Assembly: GCA_037013685.1 (NCBI GenBank)
Contig: CM072919.1
Location: forward strand, 27,129,325 to 27,193,324
Length of the DNA: 64,000 nucleotides
Source: Acridotheres tristis
Lineage: Eukaryota; Chordata; Aves; Passeriformes; Sturnidae
Reading direction: 5' to 3'
Shown here piece by piece: positions 15,401-27,561 of the stretch. The translations under genes and the position numbers were made by a program. A model generated the notes under the pieces. It saw only the letters and a program-made list of their open reading frames with translations. It ran no database searches and was not told where the DNA came from. How positions within the stretch are numbered: the stretch's first letter is position 1; each line of letters begins with the position of its first letter.

Positions 15401-17269
15401 AATGGAATGGAATGGAATGGAATGGAATGGAATGGAATGGAATGGAATGGAATGGAATGGAATGGAATGGAATGGAATGGAATGGAATGGAATGGAATGG
15501 AATGGAATGGAATGGAATGGAATGGAATGGAATGGAATGGAATGGAATGGAATGGAATGGAATGGAATGGAATGGAATGGAATGGAATGGAATGGAATGG
15601 AATGGAATGGAATGGAATGGAATGGAATGGAATGGAATGGAATGGAATGGAATGGAATGGAATGGAATGGAATGGAATGGAATGGAATGGAATGGAATGG
15701 AATGGAATGGAATGGAATGGAATGGAATGGAATGGAATGGAATGGAATGGAATGGAATGGAATGGAATGGAATGGAATGGAATGGAATGGAATGGAATGG
15801 AATGGAATGGAATGGAATGGAATGGAATGGAATGGAATGGAATGGAATGGAATGGAATGGAATGGAATGGAATGGAATGGAATGGAATGGAATGGAATGG
15901 AATGGAATGGAATGGAATGGAATGGAATGGAATGGAATGGAATGGAATGGAATGGAATGGAATGGAATGGAATGGAATGGAATGGAATGGAATGGAATGG
16001 AATGGAATGGAATGGAATGGAATGGAATGGAATGGAATGGAATGGAATGGAATGGAATGGAATGGAATGGAATGGAATGGAATGGAATGGAATGGAATGG
16101 AATGGAATGGAATGGAATGGAATGGAATGGAATGGAATGGAATGGAATGGAATGGAATGGAATGGAATGGAATGGAATGGAATGGAATGGAATGGAATGG
16201 AATGGAATGGAATGGACATGGAATGGAATGGAATGGAATGGAATGGAATGGAATGGAATGGAATGGAATGGAATGGAATGGAATGGAATGGAATGGAATG
16301 GAATGGAATGGAATGGAATGGAATGGAATGGAATGGAATGGAATGGAATGGAATGGAATGGAATGGAATGGAATGGAATGGAATGGAATGGAATGGAATG
16401 GAATGGAATGGAATGGAATGGAATGGAATGGAATGGAATGGAATGGAATGGAATGGAATGGAATGGAATGGAATGGAATGGAATGGAATGGAATGGAATG
16501 GAATGGAATGGAATGGAATGGAATGGAATGGAATGGAATGGAATGGAATGGAATGGAATGGAATGGAATGGAATGGAATGGAATGGAATGGAATGGAATG
16601 GAATGGAATGGAATGGAATGGAATGGAATGGAATGGAATGGAATGGAATGGAATGGAATGGAATGGAATGGAATGGAATGGAATGGAATGGAATGGAATG
16701 GAATGGAATGGAATGGAATGGAATGGAATGGAATGGAATGGAATGGAATGGAATGGAATGGAATGGAATGGAATGGAATGGAATGGAATGGAATGGAATG
16801 GAATGGAATGGAATGGAATGGAATGGAATGGAATGGAATGGAATGGAATGGAATGGAATGGAATGGAATGGAATGGAATGGAATGGAATGGAATGGAATG
16901 GAATGGAATGGAATGGAATGGAATGGAATGGAATGGAATGGAATGGAATGGAATGGAATGGAATGGAATGGAATGGAATGGAATGGAATGGAATGGAATG
17001 GAATGGAATGGAATGGAATGGAATGGAATGGAATGGAATGGAATGGAATGGAATGGAATGGAATGGAATGGAATGGAATGGAATGGAATGGAATGGAATG
17101 GAATGGAATGGAATGGAATGGAATGGAATGGAATGGAATGGAATGGAATGGAATGGAATGGAATGGAATGGAATGGAATGGAATGGAATGGAATGGAATG
17201 GAATGGAATGGAATGGAATGGAATGGAATGGAATGGAATGGAATGGAATGGAATGGAATGGAATGGAAT

Positions 17270-17311
17270 GGATTGATGTGGATTGGATTGGAATGGAATG
17301 GAATAAATAGG
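17270..17311 (+). repeat. Satellite cassette A, core fragment
   Basis: GGATTGATGTGGATTGG and GGAATAAATAGGATGG match the centre and right part of cassette A. It lies within otherwise pure pentamer. Confidence 0.65.
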
Positions 17312-20157
17312 ATGGAATGGAATGGAATGGAATGGAATGGAATGGAATGGAATGGAATGGAATGGAATGGAATGGAATGGAATGGAATGGAATGGAATGG
17401 AATGGAATGGAATGGAATGGAATGGAATGGAATGGAATGGAATGGAATGGAATGGAATGGAATGGAATGGAATGGAATGGAATGGAATGGAATGGAATGG
17501 AATGGAATGGAATGGAATGGAATGGAATGGAATGGAATGGAATGGAATGGAATGGAATGGAATGGAATGGAATGGAATGGAATGGAATGGAATGGAATGG
17601 AATGGAATGGAATGGAATGGAATGGAATGGAATGGAATGGAATGGAATGGAATGGAATGGAATGGAATGGAATGGAATGGAATGGAATGGAATGGAATGG
17701 AATGGAATGGAATGGAATGGAATGGAATGGAATGGAATGGAATGGAATGGAATGGAATGGAATGGAATGGAATGGAATGGAATGGAATGGAATGGAATGG
17801 AATGGAATGGAATGGAATGGAATGGAATGGAATGGAATGGAATGGAATGGAATGGAATGGAATGGAATGGAATGGAATGGAATGGAATGGAATGGAATGG
17901 AATGGAATGGAATGGAATGGAATGGAATGGAATGGAATGGAATGGAATGGAATGGAATGGAATGGAATGGAATGGAATGGAATGGAATGGAATGGAATGG
18001 AATGGAATGGAATGGAATGGAATGGAATGGAATGGAATGGAATGGAATGGAATGGAATGGAATGGAATGGAATGGAATGGAATGGAATGGAATGGAATGG
18101 AATGGAATGGAATGGAATGGAATGGAATGGAATGGAATGGAATGGAATGGAATGGAATGGAATGGAATGGAATGGAATGGAATGGAATGGAATGGAATGG
18201 AATGGAATGGAATGGAATGGAATGGAATGGAATGGAATGGAATGGAATGGAATGGAATGGAATGGAATGGAATGGAATGGAATGGAATGGAATGGAATGG
18301 AATGGAATGGAATGGAATGGAATGGAATGGAATGGAATGGAATGGAATGGAATGGAATGGAATGGAATGGAATGGAATGGAATGGAATGGAATGGAATGG
18401 AATGGAATGGAATGGAATGGAATGGAATGGAATGGAATGGAATGGAATGGAATGGAATGGAATGGAATGGAATGGAATGGAATGGAATGGAATGGAATGG
18501 AATGGAATGGAATGGAATGGAATGGAATGGAATGGAATGGAATGGAATGGAATGGAATGGAATGGAATGGAATGGAATGGAATGGAATGGAATGGAATGG
18601 AATGGAATGGAATGGAATGGAATGGAATGGAATGGAATGGAATGGAATGGAATGGAATGGAATGGAATGGAATGGAATGGAATGGAATGGAATGGAATGG
18701 AATGGAATGGAATGGAATGGAATGGAATGGAATGGAATGGAATGGAATGGAATGGAATGGAATGGAATGGAATGGAATGGAATGGAATGGAATGGAATGG
18801 AATGGAATGGAATGGAATGGAATGGAATGGAATGGAATGGAATGGAATGGAATGGAATGGAATGGAATGGAATGGAATGGAATGGAATGGAATGGAATGG
18901 AATGGAATGGAATGGAATGGAATGGAATGGAATGGAATGGAATGGAATGGAATGGAATGGAATGGAATGGAATGGAATGGAATGGAATGGAATGGAATGG
19001 AATGGAATGGAATGGAATGGAATGGAATGGAATGGAATGGAATGGCATGGAATGGAATGGAATGCAATGGAATGGAATGGAATGGAATGGAATGGAATGG
19101 CAGATGGAATGGAATGGAAAGAAATGGAATGGAATGGAATGGAATGGAATGGAATGGAATGGAATGGAATGGAATGGAATGGAATGGAATGGAATGGAAT
19201 GGAATGGAATGGAATGGAATGGAATGGAATGGAATGGAATGGAATGGAATGGAATGGAATGGAATGGAATGGAATGGAATGGAATGGAATGGAATGGAAT
19301 GGAATGGAATGGAATGGAATGGAATGGAATGGAATGGAATGGAATGGAATGGAATGGAATGGAATGGAATGGAATGGAATGGAATGGAATGGAATGGAAT
19401 GGAATGGAATGGAATGGAATGGAATGGAATGGAATGGAATGGAATGGAATGGAATGGAATGGAATGGAATGGAATGGAATGGAATGGAATGGAATGGAAT
19501 GGAATGGAATGGAATGGAATGGAATGGAATGGAATGGAATGGAATGGAATGGAATGGAATGGAATGGAATGAAATGGAATGGAATGGAATGGAATGGAAT
19601 GGAATGGAATGGAATGGAATGGAATGGAATGGAATGGAATGGAATGGAATGGAATGGAATGGAATGGAATGGAATGGAATGGAATGGAATGGAATGGAAT
19701 GGAATGGAATGGAATGGAATGGAATGGAATGGAATGGAATGGAATGGAATGGAATGGAATGGAATGGAATGGAATGGAATGGAAAGGAATGGAATGGAAT
19801 GGAATGGAATGGAATGGAATGGAATGGAATGGAATGGAATGGAATGGAATGGAATGGAATGGAATGGAATGGAATGGAATGGAATGGAATGGAATGGAAT
19901 GGAATGGAATGGAATGGAATGGAATGGAATGGAATGGAATGGAATGGAATGGAATGGAATGGAATGGAATGGAATGGAATGGAATGGAATGGAATGGAAT
20001 GGAATGGAATGGAATGGAATGGAATGGAATGGAATGGAATGGAATGGAATGGAATGGAATGGAATGGAATGGAATGGAATGGAATGGAATGGAATGGAAT
20101 GGAATGGAATGGAATGGAATGGAATGGAATGCAATGGAATGGAATGGAATGGAATGG

Positions 20158-20182
20158 AAAGAACATAGATTTATGTGGATTG
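20158..20182 (+). repeat. Satellite cassette A, core fragment
   Basis: AAAGAACATAGATTTATGTGG then ATTGG is a diverged core of cassette A, 2.9 kb downstream of the previous fragment. Confidence 0.6.
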
Positions 20183-23100
20183 GAATGGAATGGAATGGAA
20201 TGGAATGGAATGGAATGGAATGGAATGGAATGGAATGGAATGGAATGGAATGGAATGGAATGGAATGGAATGGAATGGAATGGAATGGAATGGAATGGAA
20301 TGGAATGGAATGGAATGGAATGGAATGGAATGGAATGGAATGGAATGGAATGGAATGGAATGGAATGGAATGGAATGGAATGGAATGGAATGGAATGGAA
20401 TGGAATGGAATGGAATGGAATGGAATGGAATGGAATGGAATGGAATGGAATGGAATGGAATGGAATGGAATGGAATGGAATGGAATGGAATGGAATGGAA
20501 TGGAATGGAATGGAATGGAATGGAATGGAATGGAATGGAATGGAATGGAATGGAATGGAATGGAATGGAATGGAATGGAATGGAATGGAATGGAATGGAA
20601 TGGAATGGAATGGAATGGAATGGAATGGAATGGAATGGAATGGAATGGAATGGAATGGAATGGAATGGAATGGAATGGAATGGAATGGAATGGAATGGAA
20701 TGGAATGGAATGGAATGGAATGGAATGGAATGGAATGGAATGGAATGGAATGGAATGGAATGGAATGGAATGGAATGGAATGGAATGGAATGGAATGGAA
20801 TGGAATGGAATGGAATGGAATGGAATGGAATGGAATGGAATGGAATGGAATGGAATGGAATGGAATGGAATGGAATGGAATGGAATGGAATGGAATGGAA
20901 TGGAATGGAATGGAATGGAATGGAATGGAATGGAATGGAATGGAATGGAATGGAATGGAATGGAATGGAATGGAATGGAATGGAATGGAATGGAATGGAA
21001 TGGAATGGAATGGAATGGAATGGAATGGAATGGAATGGAATGGAATGGAATGGAATGGAATGGAATGGAATGGAATGGAATGGAATGGAATGGAATGGAA
21101 TGGAATGGAATGGAATGGAATGGAATGGAATGGAATGGAATGGAATGGAATGGAATGGAATGGAATGGAATGGAATGGAATGGAATGGAATGGAATGGAA
21201 TGGAATGGAATGGAATGGAATGGAATGGAATGGAATGGAATGGAATGGAATGGAATGGAATGGAATGGAATGGAATGGAATGGAATGGAATGGAATGGAA
21301 TGGAATGCAATGGAATGGAATGGAATGGAATGGAATGGAATGGAATGGAATGGAATGGAATGGAATGGAATGGAATGGAATGGAATGGAATGGAATGGAA
21401 TGGAATGGAATGGAATGGAATGGAATGGAATGGAATGGAATGGAATGGAATGGAATGGAATGGAATGGAATGGAATGGAATGGAATGGAATGGAATGGAA
21501 TGGAATGGAATGGAATGGAATGGAATGGAATGGAATGGAATGGAATGGAATGGAATGGAATGGAATGGAATGGAATGGAATGGAATGGAATGGAATGGAA
21601 TGGAATGGAATGGAATGGAATGGAATGGAATGGAATGGAATGGAATGGAATGGAATGGAATGGAATGGAATGGAATGGAATGGAATGGAATGGAATGGAA
21701 TGGAATGGAATGGAATGGAATAGAACGGAATGGATTGATATGGAATGGAATGGAATGGAATGGAATGGAATGGAATGGAATGGAATGGAATGGAATGGAA
21801 TGGAATGGAATGGAATGGAATGGAATGGAATGGAATGGAATGGAATGGAATGGAATGGAATGGAATGGAATGGAATGGAATGGAATGGAATGGAATGGAA
21901 TGGAATGGAATGGAATGGAATGGAATGGAATGGAATGGAATGGAATGGAATGGAATGGAATGGAATGGAATGGAATGGAATGGAATGGAATGGAATGGAA
22001 TGGAATGGAATGGAATGGAATGGAATGGAATGGAATGGAATGGAATGGAATGGAATGGAATGGAATGGAATGGAATGGAATGGAATGGAATGGAATGGAA
22101 TGGAATGGAATGGAATGGAATGGAATGGAATGGAATGGAATGGAATGGAATGGAATGGAATGGAATGGAATGGAATGGAATGGAATGGAATGGAATGGAA
22201 TGGAATGGAATGGAATGGAATGGAATGGAATGGAATGGAATGGAATGGAATGGAATGGAATGGAATGGAATGGAATGGAATGGAATGGAATGGAATGGAA
22301 TGGAATGGAATGGAATGGAATGGAATGGAATGGAATGGAATGGCATGGAATGGAATGGAATGGAATGGAATGGAATGGAATGGAATGGAATGGAATGGAA
22401 TGGAATGGAATGGAATGGAATGGAATGGAATGGAATGGAATGGAATGGAATGGAATGGAATGGAATGGAATGGAATGGAATGGAATGGAATGGAATGGAA
22501 TGGAATGGAATGGAATGGAATGGAATGGAATGGAATGGAATGGAATGGAATGGAATGGAATGGAATGGAATGGAATGGAATGGAATGGAATGGAATGGAA
22601 TGGAATGGAATGGAATGGAATGGAATGGAATGGAATGGAATGGAATGGAATGGAATGGAATGGAATGGAATGGAATGGAATGGAATGGAATGGAATGGAA
22701 TGGAATGGAATGGAATGGAATGGAATGGAATGGAATGGAATGGAATGGAATGGAATGGAATGGAATGGAATGGAATGGAATGGAATGGAATGGAATGGAA
22801 TGGAATGGAATGGAATGGAATGGAATGGAATGGAATGGAATGGAATGGAATGGAATGGAATGGAATGGAATGGAATGGAATGGAATGGAATGGAATGGAA
22901 TGGAATGGAATGGAATGGAATGGAATGGAATGGAATGGAATGGAATGGAATGGAATGGAATGGAATGGAATGGAATGGAATGGAATGGAATGGAATGGAA
23001 TGGAATGGAATGGAATGGAATGGAATGGAATGGAATGGAATGGAATGGAATGGAATGGAATGGAATGGAATGGAATGGAATGGAATGGAATGGAATGGAA

Positions 23101-24660
23101 TGGAATGGAATGGAATGGAATGGAATGGAATGGAATGGAATGGAATGGAATGGAATGGAATGGAATGGAATGGAATGGAATGGAATGGAATGGAATGGAA
23201 TGGAATGGAATGGAATGGAATGGAATGGAATGGAATGGAATGGAATGGAATGGAATGGAATGGAATGGAATGGAATGGAATGGAATGGAATGGAATGGAA
23301 TGGAATGGAATGGAATGGAATGGAATGGAATGGAATGGAATGGAATGGAATGGAATGGAATGGAATGGAATGGAATGGAATGGAATGGAATGGAATGGAA
23401 TGGAATGGAATGGAATGGAATGGAATGGAATGGAATGGAATGGAATGGAATGGAATGGAATGGAATGGAATGGAATGGAATGGAATGGAATGGAATGGAA
23501 TGGAATGGAATAGAATGCATATGGAATGGATTGGAAAGGAATGGAATGGAATGGAATGGAATGGAATGGAATGGAATGGAATGGAATGGAATGGAATGGA
23601 ATGGAATGGAATGGAATGGAATGGAATGGAATGGAATGGAATGGAATGGAATGGAATGGAATGGAATGGAATGGAATGGAATGGAATGGAATGGAATGGA
23701 ATGGAATGGAATGGAATGGAATGGAATGGAATGGAATGGAATGGAATGGAATGGAATGGAATGGAATGGAATGGAATGGAATGGAATGGAATGGAATGGA
23801 ATGGAATGGAATGGAATGGAATGGAATGGAATGGAATGGAATGGAATGGAATGGAATGGAATGGAATGGAATGGAATGGAATGGAATGGAATGGAATGGA
23901 ATGGAATGGAATGGAATGGAATGGAATGGAATGGAATGGAATGGAATGGAATGGAATGGAATGGAATGGAATGGAATGGAATGGAATGGAATGGAATGGA
24001 ATGGAATGGAATGGAATGGAATGGAATGGAATGGAATGGAATGGAATGGAATGGAATGGAATGGAATGGAATGGAATGGAATGGAATGGAATGGAATGGA
24101 ATGGAATGGAATGGAATGGAATGGAATGGAATGGAATGGAATGGAATGGAATGGAATGGAATGGAATGGAATGGAATGGAATGGATATGGAATGGAATGG
24201 AATGGAATGGAATGGAATGGAATGGAATGGAATGGAATGGAATGGAATGGAATGGAATGGAATGGAATGGAATGGAATGGAATGGAATGGAATGGAATGG
24301 AATGGAATGGAATGGAATGGAATGGAATGGAATGGAATGGAATGGAATGGAATGGAATGGAATGGAATGGAATGGAATGGAATGGAATGGAATGGAATGG
24401 AATGGAATGGAATGGAATGGAATGGAATGGAATGGAATGGAATGGAATGGAATGGAATGGAATGGAATGGAATGGAATGGAATGGAATGGAATGGAATGG
24501 AATGGAATGGAATGGAATGGAATGGAATGGAATGGAATGGAATGGAATGGAATGGAATGGAATGGAATGGAATGGAATGGAATGGAATGGAATGGAATGG
24601 AATGGAATGGAATGGAATGGAATGGAATGGAATGGAATGGAATGGAATGGAATGGAATGG

Positions 24661-24770
24661 GATGTCGTTGAATGCAGTGGTATGCAATGGAATTGAATGG
24701 AGTGGAATGGATAAGAACGACATAGTATGATGTGGATTGGAAAGAAATAGAATGGAAAGAAATAGGATGG
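24661..24770 (+). repeat. Satellite cassette A, near-complete copy
   Basis: GATGTCGTTGAATGCAGTGG, AATTGAATGGAGTGG, GGATAAGAACGACATAG, ATGTGGATTGG and two AAAGAAATA units run in the canonical order. It marks the right end of the homogenised core. Confidence 0.85.
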
Positions 24771-25217
24771 AATGGAATGGAATGGAATGGAATGGAATGG
24801 AATGGAATGGAATGGAATGGAATGGAATGGAATGGAATGGAATGGAATGGAATGGAATGGAATGGAATGGAATGGAATGGAATGGAATGGAATGGAATGG
24901 AATGGAATGGAATGGAATGGAATGGAATGGAATGGAATGGAATGGAATGGAATGGAATGGAATGGAATGGAATGGAATGGAATGGAATGGAATGGAATGG
25001 AATGGAATGGAATGGAATGGAATGGAATGGAATGGAATGGAATGGAATGGAATGGAATGGAATGGAATGGAATGGAATGGAATGGAATGGAATGGAATGG
25101 AATGGAATGGAATGGAATGGAATGGAATGGAATGGAATGGAATGGAATGGAATGGAATGGAATGGAATGGAATGGAATGGAATGGAATGGAATGGAATGG
25201 AATGGAATGGAATGGAA

Positions 25218-25350
25218 TGGCATGGCATGGCATGGCATGGAATGGAATGGAATGGAATGGAATGGAATGGAATGGAATGGAATGGAATGGAATGGAATGG
25301 AATGGAATGGCATGGCATGGCATGGAATGGAATGGCATGGCATGGCATGG
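25218..25350 (+). repeat. GGCAT-variant cluster in the array
   Basis: Consecutive GGCAT units occur in three small blocks (around 25,219-25,239, 25,309-25,325 and 25,333-25,349) separated by normal GGAAT. Elsewhere the GGCAT variant is nearly always single, so local copying of one variant is the likely cause. Confidence 0.8.
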
Positions 25351-25558
25351 AATGGAATGGAATGGAATGGAATGGAATGGAATGGAATGGAATGGAATGG
25401 AATGGAATGGAATGGAATGGAATGGAATGGAATGGAATGGCATGGAATGGAATGGAATGGAATGGAATGGAATGGAATGGAATGGAATGGAATGGAATGG
25501 AATGGAATGGAATGGAATGGAATGGAATGGAATGGAATGGAATGGAATGGAATGGAAT

Positions 25559-25593
25559 GGATTGATTCTGAATGGAATGGAAGTGATTGACGG
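25559..25593 (+). repeat. Satellite cassette B at the array's right edge
   Basis: GGATTGATTCTGAATGG then GGAAGTGATTGACGG matches the first half of cassette B. The sequence changes to single-copy DNA immediately after GACGG. No direct repeat or mobile element edge is visible at the junction. Confidence 0.8.
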
Positions 25594-26392
25594 CATATTT
25601 TTGCAAACAACAATCAGCACATGGCAACACAGATTTTTTCAATTATGGATTGGCTACCCTTACATGTGCATAAAGTGTCTTCCCTAAATATCATTCTGTC
25701 CAAAGGGGAAAACATGAGAGCTCAAAACCCAAACTGCCTAACAGTGCAGACATAAATCCCTGTGGGCATATTCCCCATTGTCTTCCTACCTGTGTCATCC
25801 TTCATCCTTTTCTAAAGTGGGTACACAGTACAATCAGGTCTGAAAAGCAGATGATTTATTCCTCTTTTCACAATGGTAAATGATGATACAAGATGCAGAA
25901 CAGCAAGGAATTTGATCCTTGGTCCTCTGTAAGCCTCTTTTGTTTGCTCTGAAGTAGCATCTGTATTTCAGGTCAGAGATTAAAGTGTATTGCAGCAGCT
26001 AGAGCAGTTGCCATAAAATGCTTTCATTTCCCAGTAGTCACTAAAGTGATCATCTATTTCCAAGTTTTTATGCTGTCCCTAGGTAATATCTAACATCTGA
26101 AACAAAGCAGCTGGCAAATACTGATCCTTTACTTTGGGAAAGTAGCCTATGCACACTACATCCCACTTATAAATACAATCTCTATTAGTCTCTTCATTAC
26201 TGGCAGAAGCTACTGTCTCAGAGCTGGTGACCACTAAATTTCTGAATACATAAAATTCACAATTAAGCCTAAATTTTCAAGAGTACTTGTTACATTCAGA
26301 GGTCTCTTGGAAATACAGTGGTTTTTCAAGTGAGCTACTTTACATCTGCCAGAAGCAAACATAACAAGAGTAGCAATATCCCCAGCATTGCT
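25594..26392. other. Single-copy intronic flank
   Basis: No gene, tandem repeat or recognisable mobile element was seen in this roughly 800-base stretch. It separates the satellite from the retroelement nest and, given the PCSK5 exons downstream, is presumably intron. Confidence 0.6.
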
Positions 26393-26487
26393 CTGGGAGC
26401 CGCAGAAGAGGTATAGCTTTTGCTATAGCTGGGCAATCTGTCCGGGAGAGATAAAGAGTTGCAGGGGAGACCTTTCGTGGTTCCAGG
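26393..26487 (-). repeat. Older antisense LTR, U5-side fragment
   Basis: Read on the minus strand, this piece resembles the part of the young LTR just after its polyadenylation signal (a CGGAACCTCAGAAGG-like segment followed by CTCCCCGGACA). It continues the fragment at 29,858-30,272, from which it was separated by the young element. Its outer limit near 26,393 is a guess because the end shows no clear homology. Confidence 0.6.
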
Positions 26488-27142
26488 TGTTGTATTGCGT
26501 TATTTTATTGTTACTAGATGTTTTGTTCTATTGTTTGTACCCCCCCCGTTATAATTCAGTTGCCCTAATTCCCGCCTACCCTTGATCAATCAACCCAAGC
26601 CCCAACCCACCTTCCAGTACCTTCCCTGTCCCTCACTCTAGTCCCTGCCCCGAAGACTGTCAATCCCTCCTAGCCCCCCTATCCTTCTAGTATCTTCTGT
26701 ATCAGTCATCCCCTTCTTAGCATATGATTTGATGTTACATGTATTTCCCCGCCTATGTTTCCCCCTATTCGTTGTATGTATAACCAGCCCTGCCTTATGT
26801 TACACCCCAAACTGTAGCCATTGGTGCTGTATTGTACCCTCCCTTGGGGGAGGGCCCCTATTTAAGTTGCTGTACACCTGTGTTTCCTGCCTTCTGCGGT
26901 TCCCTTCCCCCGATCTCGGTTGTCCTCCCTCCCGCAATAAATCCCGCTTCCCCGGAACCTCAGAAGGACTCTGTCTCGATCCTTTGCTCCTCCCCGGACA
27001 CGTGTACGGCCGTGAGGGTTCAGAGCCCTACCCACATTCCGGGTTCCCCTGAATCCTGGAAGTGGGCCACTCTCGGCACTGGTCTCGCCTTCAGGAGCTA
27101 GCTGGGCGAGTCGGAGCGGGGTGGAGAAGGCGGGCCGTGTCA
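26488..27142 (+). repeat. 5' LTR of the young ERVK-type element
   Basis: Starts TGTTGTATTG and ends GTGTCA. TATTTAA at 26,859-26,865 is a plausible TATA box and AATAAA at 26,936-26,941 the polyadenylation signal, which places U3 to about 26,890, a short R, and U5 to the end. Confidence 0.93.
26859..26865 (+). promoter_or_regulatory. TATA-like box of the 5' LTR
   Basis: TATTTAA lies about 71 bases before the AATAAA signal, the usual U3/R layout. If active it would drive transcription in the PCSK5 sense direction. Confidence 0.6.
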
Positions 27143-27144
27143 GC

Positions 27145-27162
27145 TGACGCCCGACGCGGGGC
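27145..27162 (+). other. Retroviral primer-binding site, tRNA-Lys type
   Basis: The 18 bases TGACGCCCGACGCGGGGC begin 2 bases after the LTR. They differ from the recalled tRNA-Lys1,2 primer site of betaretroviruses at three positions, all transitions. Confidence 0.7.
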
Positions 27163-27358
27163 CATTCGACGGAGTGACCCCACGAAGAACTTCCAAGGAT
27201 CCGAGGATCTGGAAGTCTTGGCCGTTAGCTACCCCGGTGACAGCAGGCTGATTCCGGCAGCATTCCCGGGGGTGAGGACAACAACCTTCCAGCACCAGGA
27301 GGGCTGTCCTCGGGGGAGGAGACCTTGTCTGCAGCACCACGCTCGGGACCACGGCAGA

Positions 27359-27360
27359 GT
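27359..27360 (+). other. Candidate retroviral splice donor
   Basis: CAGA|GTAAGTAT in the untranslated leader, upstream of gag, is a good match to the 5' splice consensus and is in the usual place of a major retroviral donor. Acceptor-like sites follow at 27,519-27,520 (CTTTGCTGCAG) and 28,793-28,794. Confidence 0.5.
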
Positions 27361-27561
27361 AAGTATCCCCCAGGGACCTTAGGGGTGAAAGGGACTTACC
27401 GGGACTGGCCATCCCATGGTGAGGGCAGGGAGCATTGCCCTGGGAGGGGGCAACGGGCTCTAGCCCTAGGTGGTTCCCCGAGCCCTTATTTTTAGTTTTT
27501 TAAGTTGTCCTTTGCTGCAGGCAGGGGTGGATTTTGCTGTGCCGACCAGTAAGATCAGAGT

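Larger units (their letters stand above)
9441..24660 (+). repeat. Homogenised core of the GGAAT array
   Basis: Over about 15.2 kb nearly every unit is exactly GGAAT. Interruptions are few: isolated GGCAT or GCAAT units, GATATGG-type variants near 13,206, 14,762, 21,736 and 24,184, and two short cassette A fragments. One stretch (about 17,312-19,044) shows no visible substitution for about 1.7 kb. Such purity is expected of recent amplification or strong unequal exchange. Confidence 0.85.
1..25593 (+). repeat. (GGAAT)n pentanucleotide satellite array
   Basis: Uninterrupted head-to-tail GGAAT units fill this interval, always with GGAAT on the top strand and no orientation switch. The array runs off the left edge, so its true length is unknown. 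Variation is mostly GGCAT or GCAAT units, occasional 3-4 base units that shift register, and two recurrent longer cassettes. Variants are dense up to about 9.4 kb and sparse after it. The right edge is abrupt, with single-copy DNA from 25,594. The unit matches the core of human satellite III, but the CAACCCGAGT-type interruptions typical of human arrays are absent. The long open frames in all phases arise because the pentamer contains no stop codon; they are not genes. Position relative to PCSK5 exons implies an intronic location. Confidence 0.98.

Noticed and set aside
1..25593. Human satellite II/III contamination
   Set aside because: The array is joined to bird-type sequence at 25,593, and its interruption cassettes differ from the CAACCCGAGT-type segments of human arrays. 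Contamination or misjoin cannot be excluded fully without reads.
1..25593. CRISPR array
   Set aside because: The repeats are contiguous pentamers with no regular unique spacers, and the context is a vertebrate genome.
235..25642. Very long open frames on both strands in the array (up to 7,762 codons, repeating HSIPF or MEWNG)
   Set aside because: The pentamer has no stop codon in any frame and an ATG every five bases, so long frames follow automatically from the repeat; no non-repetitive protein is encoded.
26729..27052. A 107-codon frame in the LTR, present again at 29,444-29,767
   Set aside because: It starts upstream of the TATA-like box and crosses U3, R and U5, so it would not be contained in the element's own transcript from the 5' LTR. 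The repeat of the frame merely reflects LTR identity.
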